This document shows, one piece after another, positions 44,015 through 55,119 of a stretch of 64,000 nucleotides of DNA. The stretch covers positions 142,214,140-142,278,139 of the forward strand of contig CM043955.1 of the NCBI GenBank assembly GCA_014529385.2, written 5' to 3'. The stretch comes from Adiantum capillus-veneris. Taxonomy: Eukaryota; Streptophyta; Polypodiopsida; Polypodiales; Pteridaceae. How positions within the stretch are numbered: the first letter of the stretch is position 1; every line of letters begins with the position of its first letter. The position numbers and the translations under genes are program-made. Below the pieces are notes generated by a model. The model worked only from the letters and a program-made list of their open reading frames with translations. It had not been told where the DNA came from and did no database searches.

Positions 44015-46990
44015 TTATTCTTGGCCAGACTCTCTAGCTTCTGCATAGTAGAGCTTGATCTTCCCACCATTATATACTCCTAGCAACAATAATCCAGATA
44101 GATCTTTCAGTCTTACTATACCTTTGGAGAAGACCCAATCTCCCTCAAATGGTCCTACCCAGGCAATCTTCAGGTTTGGCTTCTTCGGGCCCAGTCTATA
44201 CTGATAGAGAAGCACCAAATCTCCTTTGTGAAATTCTCGAACCTTAATTCGGCGATCATGCCAGTGCTTCCTTCATTGCTGAACAATTTCTTGTTCCAGC
44301 ATAGCCCGTTGCTTGAGTTCATCTAACTGCATAAGTTCATCTAGGCACTTTTTCAGATTGTGGTTGAAGTCTAAGCCATATTTCACAGCCATTCTCAGAC
44401 TTGGGATAACAAAATCCATAGGAACCACAGCCTAAGTGCCATACACCATTCTGAATGGTGTCAACCCAGTAGTTACCTTGTAAGCTGTCCTATACACCCA
44501 TAAAGCAGTCTGTAGTTTCAAATCCCACTGGTCTGGCTTCTTCTGCACAACCTTAGTGAGAATAGTCTTGATTGTCTTGTTACTACTTTCAGCGTGTCCA
44601 TTGCATCTGGGATAATAAGGAGTAGATTTTTGATGCTTGACTGAAAGCATATCCAATAGAATTTCCATGGTGTCATTGATAAAATGTGTTCCTTGGTCTG
44701 ACACAATCTCTACCAGACATCCATATCAACAGACAATATTCTCAAATAGAAACCATGCAGTTGACTTAGCTGTGTTGTTAGGAAGAGCCTTAGCTTCAAC
44801 CCACTTAGTGACATAACAAGTAGCCATTACTATGTACTCGTTCTTCCTGGGGGTAACCTTCTTAAAAGGTCCCATAAAATCTAATCCCCATTTCATGAAC
44901 ACACCCAATGGTTGTACTGGCGTTAAAAGAGTCATATCTGCAGCTGTTGGTCTACCCATTCTTTGGCATATGTCACAAGTTTTACAAAAACTTCTAACAT
45001 CAGCAATTAGTGTTTGCCACCACAAACCAACTTGGAGAATCTTTTTGTAAGTAACTTCATTGGAAAAATGTTCACCAGATTCGCCATTATGTGCTTCTGA
45101 AATAATTTGCATTCTCCCTTCCATAGGCACACAACACCAAAGTATACCATCAACACCTAATCGATAGAGTGACCCTCCGATGATAGTAAACTTCAAGCTT
45201 TTGATGACCAAAGCTTTCTTCTGGTTCTGCTTCCAGTCCTCTGGAAAAGCACCTTGAGAAAGAAACTGATAAACATCATACCATTCAGGATCAACTGATT
45301 CTCCTGCTTCCAGCTGAAATAAGTCAGCGTCCACTGGTTCATCCCTCAAGGGTACTTCTGAATAACCTTCCATACTTCTTGACAGAAAATCAGCTCCACA
45401 GTGATTCTTGCCAGGCTTATGAAAATTTTTGAATTCAAACTCCATTAGGAACATCATCCACCGTATCAACCTGCCTTGAATAATGACTTTATTAATCAAG
45501 AACAGAAGAGCCTGATGGTCCACATAAAAATGGAACAACTTCCCTAACAAGTAATGCATGAACTTTGTAGCACTGAAAACCATTCCAAGGGCTTCTCTCT
45601 CAGTGGTTGTATAACCTTGTTCAACCTGAGTGAATCTGTGACTGGCAAAATAAACAGGATAATCAGTCCTTCCGTCTGGTTGAGCCAATATCGCCCCCAT
45701 TGCCAATCCCGAAGCGTCCACATGTACATGGAAAATAACTTCCCAGTTTGGTTGCCTAAGGACTGGTTTACTGATAATGGTCTTTTTTAGATTCTGGAAG
45801 ATCTCCTCACATTCAGCAGTTTAATTGAACTTACTGGTCTTCTTTGTGAGTTCGTATAATGGTACTACTTGAGAAGCAAACTTATGCACAAACCTTCTAT
45901 AGAAGTTAACAGATCCCAGGAAAGAGCTTAACTCTGATGCATTTCTGGGTGATTTAGCTTGTTGAACACACTGGATTTTATTGTTGGCCATTTCTATTCC
46001 ATTTTGGGAAAGCACATGTCCCAGTAACTGTCCCTTCCATACTAGGAAAACGGATTTAAATGGATTCAAACAAATCCGCTTTTCCTGACAGTGTTTGAAA
46101 ACCATTTCTAGGAATAGTAGGTGTTGTTCCTCATCTGAATATACAGTAAAGTCATCCATAAAGATAGCGAGGAACCGATGAAGGAACTCATTAAACATTT
46201 CCATCATACACCGCTGAAAGGTAGCTGGTGCATTGCACAGGCCGAAAGGCATCGCCAGATACATGAAAGCTCCCCACTTGGTGATGAAAGTGGTCTTCGC
46301 TCTATCTTCAGGAGCGATTTGTAACTGGTTATAGCCACTGTAACCATCCATAAAGCTATACATTTCATATCCTGCGATCTCATCAAGCAACATGTCAGTA
46401 AAAGGCAATGGAAATGGATCTTTAATAGTTTGGGCATTGAGTTTCCTATAGTCAACACAAACTCTCAATTTCCCATTTTTCTTGGGAACTACGACTATGG
46501 GAAATAACCAATCGCTACTAGCCACCTCTGTGATAAACCCAGCCTTGAGAAGATTGTCAATCTCCTCTTTGACCTTCTTAGCATAGTTGGGGTTCATTCG
46601 GTATCTTTGCAGTCGTATTGGCCTAGCATCTGGCTTCAACGGTATCCTGTGCTGACATATTTCAGGATCCACCCCCTTCAGGTCTGTGTGTTCCCAGGAA
46701 AATACGTCTTTGTAGTTCTGAAACATTTTGTGTGCCTTTTCCTTCATTATAGGGTTGAGATGCTTGTTGACCTTGATCATCCTATGACTATCCTCCAAGC
46801 CTAGGTTCCATTCTTCCACTTCTTGGTCGTCTGGAAGCAACCAATTAGGCTCGTCTCCTTTTCGCTTGGTCGATTCCTTAGCATAATCCCAGGATGGTCC
46901 ATTCAGTTCTGAATCAGCATTCTGATCCACTGTGTGTTCTTCAGAATGTACTGGCTCCTCTACCATGCTAATGTCAGCTGATTCCTCCAA
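44015..46990 (-). pseudogene. Element II pol: RT, RNase H, integrase
   Basis: One frame with stops at 45821-45823, 44726-44728, 44432-44434 and 44015-44017. RT: QHRIPLKPDARPIRLQRYRM, KLRVCVDYRKLNAQTIKD, FMDGYSGYNQLQIAPEDR, PFGLCNAPATFQRCMMEMFN, and the catalytic FMDD at about 46151-46162 (usual Tyr replaced by Phe). RNase H: HVDASGLAMGAILAQPDGR and TTTEREALGMVF, with YVDHQALLFL. Integrase: an H2C2 zinc finger (SFCKTCDICQRMGRP), WGLDFMGPF, IVSDQGTHFIND, and STPYYPRCNGHAESSNKT with the catalytic Glu. Enzymes of reverse transcription and integration; nearly complete. Confidence 0.92.
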
Positions 46991-47230
46991 CCTCCCAGTT
47001 AACTGAACTGATCTTTCCCCTGTGTTGATTTCAGTAAATTGATATGGGAATTGTTTTTTCTGCTTGTCGGCCTACTCTTTATTCAATAAAACTGCATTCA
47101 AGTCAATCTCTGCTAAAGGAAATATGTTCAGCGCTGCTAACATCCATTCAATCTTCTTTGCCTTATACTTCTGGCATAATTCCTTCGGCCTCAGCTCTTT
47201 TCTCCAGCTCCTAGTATTGTTCATCTAGAT

Positions 47231-47600
47231 CTAAATTCTGCCGTTGGCCCCTTCTATGGTTAAGGTTTGATTTGCATAGTCATGAACAACATGTGTTGTT
47301 CTCAACCATGGGCATCCTAGCAGCATCCCATATGCCCCTTGCACATCTAGAACTAAGAAGCTGGCTTTAAATTTTTCCCTGCCTACTCTTATCTGCATAT
47401 TTTCAATCATGCCCGTAGCTTGTACTACCCTGTGATCTGCCATTCGTACATTAAATGGTGTTGGCTATAGATTCATGATGCCCATTCTCTGCTGGAGATG
47501 GACTCCCATTATATTGACTCCTGCTCCTTCATCCAAAATAACACTTGAAAGAGGTTCCCATTGCTTCCGAACCTTGTAGTCCACCTGAATGAGCGGGACT
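47231..47600 (-). pseudogene. Element II aspartic protease
   Basis: Minus-strand VILDEGAGVNIMG (about 47510-47548) is in the place of the retropepsin D-S/T-G motif, here D-E-G. One TAG (about 47467-47469) interrupts before a 70-residue frame with ASFLVLDVQGAYGMLLGCPW, the second half of the protease (ILGxPW-type block). The D-E-G variant raises the question whether this protease was active. Confidence 0.75.
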
Positions 47601-47608
47601 TCATCATC

Positions 47609-49702
47609 TCAGACGGCCATTAGGTCCACTATTCTGGCCTCCGCTTCAACTTTCCTACGCTGTCTGATGAAGTTTGCCACTTCAGGCAAGGTTTTTTTGA
47701 TATCTTCCAGCTCCACAATCAACTTCTGAATTCTATCACAAATTTTAATATGGATTTCTTCTTTCCCTTGGTCAGACTGGTTGTCAGAGCTCGAAGAACT
47801 GGTTGTATCTTCACACTGCCATTCCTTCCTTGCAGTGCCTCCAATCCTTCCATCAACTCTCAGTTCACCAGCCATTCCTTGTACCGCAGCCAACATGGTC
47901 TCAGGTACGCCCGGTATTGACTGATCTTTCTCAGTTGATTGGGCTGGTATCTTCTGAATGACTCGGGCTTCAGAACTTTCTGGCTGCTCTGACAGCTTCT
48001 TGGCTAAATCCTCCGTGATTTTAGCCGCTAGTTCTCTTTGCTCTTGCCAGTCATCTACCACCTTCTCTTTACCCTTGGCCTTCCAAATTTCTCTTTGTTG
48101 AGCCCATTTGTTGCTGTCAATAGTGACTGGTTTTTCTGAAGTATCTGGAATTTCTTCAATTACTACGCCTTTGCTTCTTGTGACTACCCGTACTGGGACT
48201 GGCTCTGGTGCCTTAGCCTCAGTAGCAGTAGGTGCAGGTGCGTTTGGGCATTGAGCTGCGAAATGGCCGTACTTCCCACAAGTGTAGCAATTCATACTCC
48301 GACTCTGGAAGTTGCCACGTCCTCTGCCTCGGCCCATACCCATTTGGAATTGGCTGCGTCCTTGACCACTGGTACCTGGTCTCTCCTCTTGAGATGCTTT
48401 GGCGGGTTCTACTTCCACTGGTTCAGTATAGGCTACCACAGATAGGTCTTTGCCCTTCTTAAAGTGATGAATCCTGATACCACAATTGTTCGATAAATGA
48501 CCAAAAGCCTTACAATAAGTACATTGTGGGCACTCGTTGGAGATATGGTCCTTGGATTTGCATTTCGAGCACCAAGTCTCCATCTTCCGAACTGGTTTTC
48601 TGGTGTGGCTAATCTCGGCAATCTGTCTAACCATTTCTTCAATCTTCTTAGTCCAAGATCCCTTCTTTGACTTATCCTTGGACCGTTCATTAGAGCTGCT
48701 TTCAGAGCTGTTGGACACCTCACTGGAATCAAAACTCTCAGTAGCAGAGCTACTGCTACTGGATCTTCTCTTTTTATGGCTCTTTTCCTTCTTGGCCTGC
48801 TATTCCAGCTTCAGTGCATATTGTACCACATCATTGAATTTCTTGGTTGCAGCTGGTACCTCCTGCTCCCTAAGCTTTTTGCTTTGAAAACCATTTAGAA
48901 ACCATGCACGCAACCTCTTCTCGGATGGCGGTTCCTGTAACTGCCTGGTTAGCTCCTTGATTTTTTCCACATAACTTCGGACTGACAGATTCCGCTGCTT
49001 GATCTTATCCAATTCATAAGAGGATATCTTCATCACCTCTGTTGTCGAAATACTCCAATCTGAAGGCTTTAAGCAATTTGTTGTAGGATCTGAGCTGACA
49101 GGTGGGGTAATGGTAATACCACTTTCTCGCTGCCTCCTTCAAGGTTTGCAGAAAGTATTCCCCCAATCATCTTCATCAATATTTTTTAGTTCAGCATACT
49201 GTTCAAAATCCTGTATGTGAACGTCTTGATCATCCTTTTTACCTCCCTTTAATATTGGAAAAGAAATTTTCAGGGAAGATGTGTAATCATTCTGATTACC
49301 ACTGATTCTGCCGCTTCTCTTCTTAGATTCAAAACGGCGCTTGGGAGTTTTCTTACAATTGTCAGTATCGCCATCCCAATCAATATTTGTTTCTGTCTCT
49401 GTGTCAGTGTCTTCTTTGGCTTGTCTGCTAGAAGTGCGGTGACTGCCTTTACTTCCCTTGGTACCCTCATCCCCCTGCCTGGACCGAGAACTCTTGGCTT
49501 TCCGTGCTTTCTTTTCTGCCCGTCTGCGTCGAGAATGACTGGAATGCTGTGAGTCCTGCGTCTCATCAGCTTGACTATGCTCCTCATGAGCCTCAATGTC
49601 AGTCACCTTCTCTTGCTTAGGGTCAGACTCTCTTCCCGACTCCTTAGGAATAGGATCAACACGGATGGTGGATTTCCGGCCACGACTGGGTTTGGGTGCC
49701 AT
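47609..49702 (-). pseudogene. Element II gag with three CCHC knuckles
   Basis: Starts MAPKPSRGRKSTIRVDPIPK at 49702. A charged Ser/Arg/Lys-rich N-terminus is followed by the conserved retrotransposon-gag domain. That domain is partly out of frame (KEAARKWYYHYPTCQLRSYN, about 49070-49130), which shows two compensating indels, with stops at 49139-49141 and 48800-48802. The nucleocapsid has three knuckles: CSKCKSKDHISNEC and CTYCKAFGHLSNNC side by side (about 48480-48570) and CYTCGKYGHFAAQC (about 48247-48290). Three knuckles are more than the usual one in plant gypsy gag. Confidence 0.85.
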
Positions 49703-49757
49703 TGCTAAAAACTTCCAACTGGGAGAAGAGTATTTTAGTCAACGAGCTTCAACTCGA

Positions 49758-49773
49758 GCCACCGTGATCGCCA
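49758..49773 (-). promoter_or_regulatory. Candidate primer-binding site of element II
   Basis: Minus strand TGGCGATCACGGTGGC begins three bases from the 5' LTR, at the expected place and starting with TGG. I could not assign the tRNA. Confidence 0.55.
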
Positions 49774-49776
49774 AAA

Positions 49777-50272
49777 TGGAATTGGAGCTGATGTCTTGAG
49801 ATAGTTAATTCCACTGTTAGAAGGTTTTAGCTATTGGTGATGTATTAGTTTAGACAGTAGACTGGACAGAGAATCAGAAACTGAACTGGAATTTATCTAC
49901 TGGAATAAGAACCAGACTATGTTTTGAGAATAATATTCAAGTTCAGATTCAGAGTACTGAATATAGAGTAAGTGTAATTGGAATATCTGCTGTGATTGGA
50001 ATTACAGATGAAAGATTACAATGAGTATGATGTGATTTATAGATAGAGTACAACCAACAACAACTGCCAATGATTGACAACTCAAGTACAAATGCCGCCA
50101 AAATGCTATCCCGACTATGCTTAAGATTATGCTAACCCAAATGCCAACCTGATTACAATGTAATGGGCCCTATTTATATGCCTTGGGGTTTATCGTAGTA
50201 ATTAGTGACTAATTCACTGCCCGTTTCATAAGAGAGCGTTCCCACTTAGTGAAACTGTCTAAGCCGTCTACA
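49777..50272 (-). repeat. Element II 5' LTR
   Basis: TGGAATTGGAGCTGATGTC to GCCGTCTACA, 496 bases, collinear with 39170-39688. Confidence 0.9.
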
Positions 50273-51627
50273 TGGAGCTTCAACCATGGAAGCTCTAGGA
50301 GTGTCATTGAGTACATTTCTTTTGGGGCAAGAATGATAACCATGTCCTTGCTTCCCACACTTAAAACATTTATGGTCTTATGAACGGCCTCTAATTCTTC
50401 GGGAGAGAGAGCTTGCTTTTACCTTTGTAAGCTCCTTTATCCTTGTTATTGTTGTTGTTGGCGTTGCCTTGGGAAGAGTTTTGAGCATTGCTCTTCCCTT
50501 TAGCTTCGTTTCGATCCTTGTTTTCCATGGGCTTGAAATTTCTTCTTACCCCTTGTTGGGAATTGATCCTTGAAGCAACCCTAGTGTGGTCGATGACTTC
50601 AGTGATAGTGCTAGGCCATTGTGAGTTGACATACTCGACCATTTCTTCAGATAATACCGCACAAAATTAATGCTTTTGTTGGGCGAATTCCATCCTTTGA
50701 AAGACTGTAGCTTTGAGATGTAAATCGCAAAACTTGTCTACATACTTGTGGATAGACTCGTTGAAGAGCAGCTTCAAGCTCCACCATTCGATAAGCACTT
50801 TGTCCTTTGCATCGCTTGCAAGGAATTGCTTCATGATGGAAACTCACAGAGTTTTCCATGTCTTTGGGGCCTCGCAGTTGCCACGAAAGCTAGCTCACCA
50901 TTGACGATTAGATTTTTGGAAGTGCATAGCTACATGGCATAGCTTGGAGGACTCCTTGAAGTCCTCGTCTTCAAAGGCCACATCAATTTGTTGGATGAAG
51001 GCCAATACTTTGTCAGTGGCACCAAAGGTGACATCATAGATGAGAAAGAGATACTCTTTCCTCCCTCTTTGAACTTCTTGAGCTTTTGTGATCTTCGCCA
51101 TGCAGGGTATGATTTGCGATGTCCTCCCCTCTTGTATTCTCTAGGAGAATAGCCATAGCTTTCATCGGAAGAGGAGGAAGGTGAAGAAGAAGGAGAAGAG
51201 AGTGACCTCTTTCTTGACTTTTTCTTCCTTTGTTTCCTCTCTTCCCTTTAGAAGTGACGAGGAGAAGGACTATGGGTTGACCGTTTCCTCTTGAGAGGAG
51301 TTGGCGATAGTTTAGACCGCCGTCTTCATGGAGCCACATCTTTAGAGGAACTTAGGGATTCACTTCTTTCTCGTTCTTTGGATTCCTCCTGTCTTATGGG
51401 AGAGAGTCTTCTTTTGGGAGTCTCATTAAGAGGCCTCCTAAACTCCCTCTCCTCTTGGAGAGGAAGGGAAATCCCATAAGCACGAAGTTGTTGGGTAAAT
51501 TTAGCTTGCAAAGTAGGGTTGCCCATAGCTTGATGCAACCTAGCACCATATCCCACATAGTGGGCTCAAAAAACCCATAATAGATCCCAATCCCACTTAT
51601 CGTACTATAATTAAAAAATTCAACCAT
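50273..51627 (-). pseudogene. Element I gag
   Basis: Minus-strand pieces in alternating frames: GYGARLHQAMGNPTLQAKFT (about 51490-51550), a Ser/Arg/Glu-rich part, the gag core with DKVLAFIQQIDVAFEDEDFK and LCHVAMHFQKSN (about 50910-51030), then VNSQWPSTITEVIDHTRVAS and an Asn-rich stretch, and the knuckle CFKCGKQGHGYHSC (about 50325-50370). Element II interrupts just after the knuckle. Multiple frameshifts. Confidence 0.8.
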
Positions 51628-51679
51628 TAATAGGCTACTTAAGGACCTCTCTTCTTAAGCAAGAAAAGAGAAACCAAAT

Positions 51680-51691
51680 GCTCTGATACCA
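51680..51691 (-). promoter_or_regulatory. Primer-binding site of element I (initiator-Met tRNA type)
   Basis: GCTCTGATACCA on the plus strand, one base left of the 5' LTR start at 51693. Same sequence and spacing as in the 12.9-17.0 kb element. Confidence 0.88.
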
Positions 51692-51692
51692 A

Positions 51693-53241
51693 TGTAATGG
51701 AAACGGCCTATGAACTTTGAGAATAGCGGAATTAAGAGAATTAGAGTGAGCATTTTTGTGAGATTACTTTGAGAACATAGAGGGTGAACTTAATTGATGG
51801 TAGCAATATAAACATAGTACTTAATTAACTTGGCATGAACAATACTTTTGCAAGAGAGAGAGAGTATTAGAGAACATGACAATAGTTGAGGACTGGATTT
51901 ACTTGGAGCCGGTCCCCTCTCCAAAAGGCGTTTGTATTATAGATTCTCCCATCAAGAGAGACTTGGTACAATACAATCTTTGTGTTCCTTGTGACCTTGG
52001 TGATGCTATGAAGATGGAAAGCTTCATGCATCACGAGCATAGCATAAACTTTGCAAAAATCATTAACTATCCCAAGCCTCAGTCCCAAGGCCTCAAACAC
52101 CTTTGAAGGTGGAGAGAGATAGCGGGGAATGAGGGTAGGGAAGAGGAAGAAGAACCATTCATAGGAGAAAGAAATAGTTTCTCACTCATCATCACTCTTC
52201 TTGCTTAGCATAGCATAATAGCATAGTAATGAAAATGAAGAAGATGGCAAGCTTAAGCATTGAAGCATGGCTCTTGGTTGGATTTGCATTCCATAGCCAA
52301 GATTGTTGGTGTAGGATCTCAACTTCTCAACAAGCTTGGAGAAGGAGATAGAGCTCTTGCACTTTGCACTCCACACAATGAGAGAATGTGTGTGTGTGTG
52401 GGAGAGTATACCCCCTCTCAAGCTTGGTCCACCTCTCTCTCTCTCTCTCATATTATTTAATTATATCATTTGGACACGTGTCCTCTTTTTCCTCTTTGAG
52501 AGAAAAAACTTAATTATTTATTTTTATGGATCTAAATTCTCATTGGACCCCTTTAAAGCCTATCCAATAGGATTCAAGCACATCATGAGGGCCACATGTG
52601 GAGGATTTTAAATTGTGTCTTTTATGCTTCTTAAATCATTTGGTTTGAATTGAACACTTCAAGCACTTAGTCTATTAAGCATGGAAACCGTTTATGCCTC
52701 TTGAGAGTTTATCTTTCAATTGAACATTTCAAGAACCTTCATCATTTAAGCATAAAAATCACCTCAAGCTTTGGGCAAGGTTCTCACGAACACTTAGCAA
52801 GCCGACAAGCACCTCATGCTTGGTTAGGATTCCCACCTCAAGGTCAGCCCTAGTTTGCCTAAGGTCAAAGGACTTTTTAACACTAACTTTTGGAGGTTTT
52901 TAATAAAGCTAACCCTAAGGTCTTTTAAGCTCCATTAGATGCATGTTTCTCTTTGATAGAATACCTTCTTTTGGACCCCTATTGAGATGTAACCATCTCT
53001 CCTCTTGGTCCCATGCTGAGGTAAATCTAGACGCACTTATTACACATTGCTCTTTGGTAGACCGTCTCCTTTTGGATCCCTATTGAGATGCAACCATTTC
53101 TTCTTTTGGTCCCCTGTTGAGATAGGTCTAGAAGCACGTATCTATATCCTAACTCTTGTTCCCCTTTTATCTTCCCATATTAAATGATCAGTTTAATATG
53201 AGAAAATCATTTGGTAGAGTTAGATATTATATTTTATGACA
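51693..53241 (-). repeat. Element I 5' LTR
   Basis: TGTAATGG to TTTATGACA, 1549 bases, collinear with 33265-34812, with scattered substitutions and short indels. Confidence 0.9.
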
Positions 53242-53246
53242 CATCT
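53242..53246. repeat. Target-site duplication CATCT, right copy (element I)
   Basis: Pairs with 33260-33264. Confidence 0.85.
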
Positions 53247-55029
53247 CTTCAGCATTTGTCATGGATGAGTGTGATGTAGAGGCATGTGCATGTACTTTTG
53301 GAGTGTGAGAGGGCGTGCTTAACAACGTCATAAGATTCGCACAACTTGGACATACTTTGTCTTCTCTCCCTCCAGAGCCTCCTCTAAAGCTTTTTGATGC
53401 ACATGGACCTCTGTATTGGCCTCAATTTGGTTCTCTAGATCTAAGTAGATGCTTTCTATCTTGGTTGTCTTTTTGCATATTGGCTTTGGCATCTTGGATC
53501 CACAGACGTGTAATCACCTCTAGCATCTAAATTGGAGTTCAATCATCTTGAGGTCCTCTTTAAGATCAAATTGCTTAAGGAATCTTTGAGCTGCCACTGC
53601 ATCTTCTTGAGTTGGAAGTGGTACATCTCTTTTTACCAGATCCTTTTTTTTCTAAGAGGTTTTGCCACTTAATTAGTCTTGAGAGGAGTTCTTGTGCTTT
53701 GATCCTCGAGGTGTCTTGGCTCCTCCACCCACAGTGCGGTCTTGATCTTCTTTTTTGCTTGAACTTCTATTTCTCTATATCAGCAGGAGGTGGAGATGGC
53801 GGTTTTGGTGAGACATGCTGCTCCATCTTCCTCGTGCCTTTTGTAGTTGACGTATCTTAGGCTAACTTCACTTGGTGCTCTTCTCTAAGCCATTGTGCTT
53901 CCTTCGTTGATCTTTGAGCTTGAGATTTTGGAATCTGATTGGGTGGTTGCGGTCTCTTTCAGATCAATGGGACCTCCACTTCTTCTTCTTATTCTTCAAT
54001 TGATTGGTACTCTGATGGCACATCTTTTTTTCCTCTGATTTCACCTTGGAGCTCAAAGTCAGACTGAGTGGCTTCACTGCTTGTTGCTGGTGCTTTTGAG
54101 CTATGGCCGTGTGTTCTTCTTTTTGCAAGAACTATATAAGAGTCACCCATAGTCTGCATTGCATGCTTGGCTTTGTGGAGTAGATTGAGCCGAGATTCAA
54201 CTTCAGGTAAATCATCTATCATTCTTAGGGCTTGCTGGGCAATTTTGGTCAGCATCGGCCCTGCATTCATGTACATTTTGTTCCTGTCATTGGTTTTCAA
54301 ATTAGCTTCAACTACATTGTCGAGAATGTATCCTCCCAGGTCGCATCTGATCACCCTTCTCTCTGCTAACTGAATGGCCATGGCTACTGCCACATGTAGT
54401 ACGGGCTCTGTGTAGCATGGTGGCTTTTGTACTTTTAAGCGCTAAGAGATCAATCGTAAGGTCATCTCTATTTTTGAATATATCAGGTCCTTGTAGATCA
54501 ACTTGCACCCCTAATTCTCGAGGAACTCTTTATCATTATCTATGGCCTTAGTCTTCATCAAAAGGTTGTGATTTCCTACTGGTAAATGGAGAGCTTGGCA
54601 TATCAAATCATTGTGATAATTACTCTTATTGCAGCTCCATCTTTGTCAACTGATGTAGCTTCTCCTTGTAGATTGAATAGTGCTCATGAGCTCGTGGGCT
54701 CTTTAGAAGTTGGTCCCCCACGGAGGTAATCTGAAGAAGCTATCAAGCTGGAGACATGTGGCACTATCTACGACTTCTGGTTTTTGATGAAGTGTCCATT
54801 GCTCTTTCGGAAAGATTGTGTCTTTGACTTTCGTACCATCGGTCACTTGAAATTTGCCTATGAAGATATTGGCTAGGGTTTTCTCTAGCTCCTCATCCAT
54901 GACATGAGCTTTCTCGTTTGATGAGATGTTGATTATCTCATAAGGTGCTACCTTCCACTCTTTCTGAGGGTGTCTGCAAGGCATCTTGCTACCAAAATTT
55001 GAGCTGTTTAGTGCCCGGAAGTTGGTCAA
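53247..55029 (-). pseudogene. Element III 3' coding region, right part
   Basis: Minus-strand fragments: 55029-54703 (KAHVMDEELEKTLANIFIGK, TDGTKVKDTIFPKEQWTLHQ), 54393-53989 (MAVAMAIQLAERRVIRCDLG, LTKIAQQALRMIDDLPEVES), and coiled-coil frames nearer the insertion site (LENQIEANTEVHVHQKALEE, about 53370-53430). Reading continues toward 33259 once element I is ignored. The style (short globular part, then coiled coil) parallels the additional 3' region of element II. Repeated stops and frame changes show long decay. No family recognised. Confidence 0.5.
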
Positions 55030-55119
55030 AAGTTGTCAAAATAATGCAAACTTGACCATAAACTGAAAAAGGAGCATAACTTGAGCAAAACAACTCCAAA
55101 TTTGACAAAACTTCATCAG

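Larger units (their letters stand above)
39170..50272 (-). mobile_element. Element II: nested Ty3/gypsy LTR retrotransposon (11.1 kb) with extra 3' coding region
   Basis: LTRs are 39170-39688 and 49777-50272. On the minus strand the internal order is candidate primer site, gag with three CCHC knuckles, protease, RT (FMDD), RNase H, integrase, then about 4 kb of additional coding sequence before the polypurine tract and 3' LTR. It sits inside element I between that element's gag knuckle and protease. Pol is in one frame with a few stops, so it is a fairly young but inactive copy. Confidence 0.9.
33265..53241 (-). mobile_element. Element I: Ty3/gypsy chromovirus-like LTR retrotransposon, 20 kb including nested element II
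   Basis: LTRs 33265-34812 and 51693-53241 (1548 and 1549 bases) are highly similar. They are flanked by the 5-bp repeat CATCT, with an initiator-Met primer site at 51680-51691 and a pyrimidine (minus-strand polypurine) tract at 34816-34825. Internal order on the minus strand is gag with a CCHC knuckle, then (after the nested element) protease, RT remnant, RNase H, integrase and a chromodomain-proximal tail. Without element II it would be about 8.9 kb. Its RT core is deleted and the integrase C-terminal region is triplicated. Confidence 0.9.
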
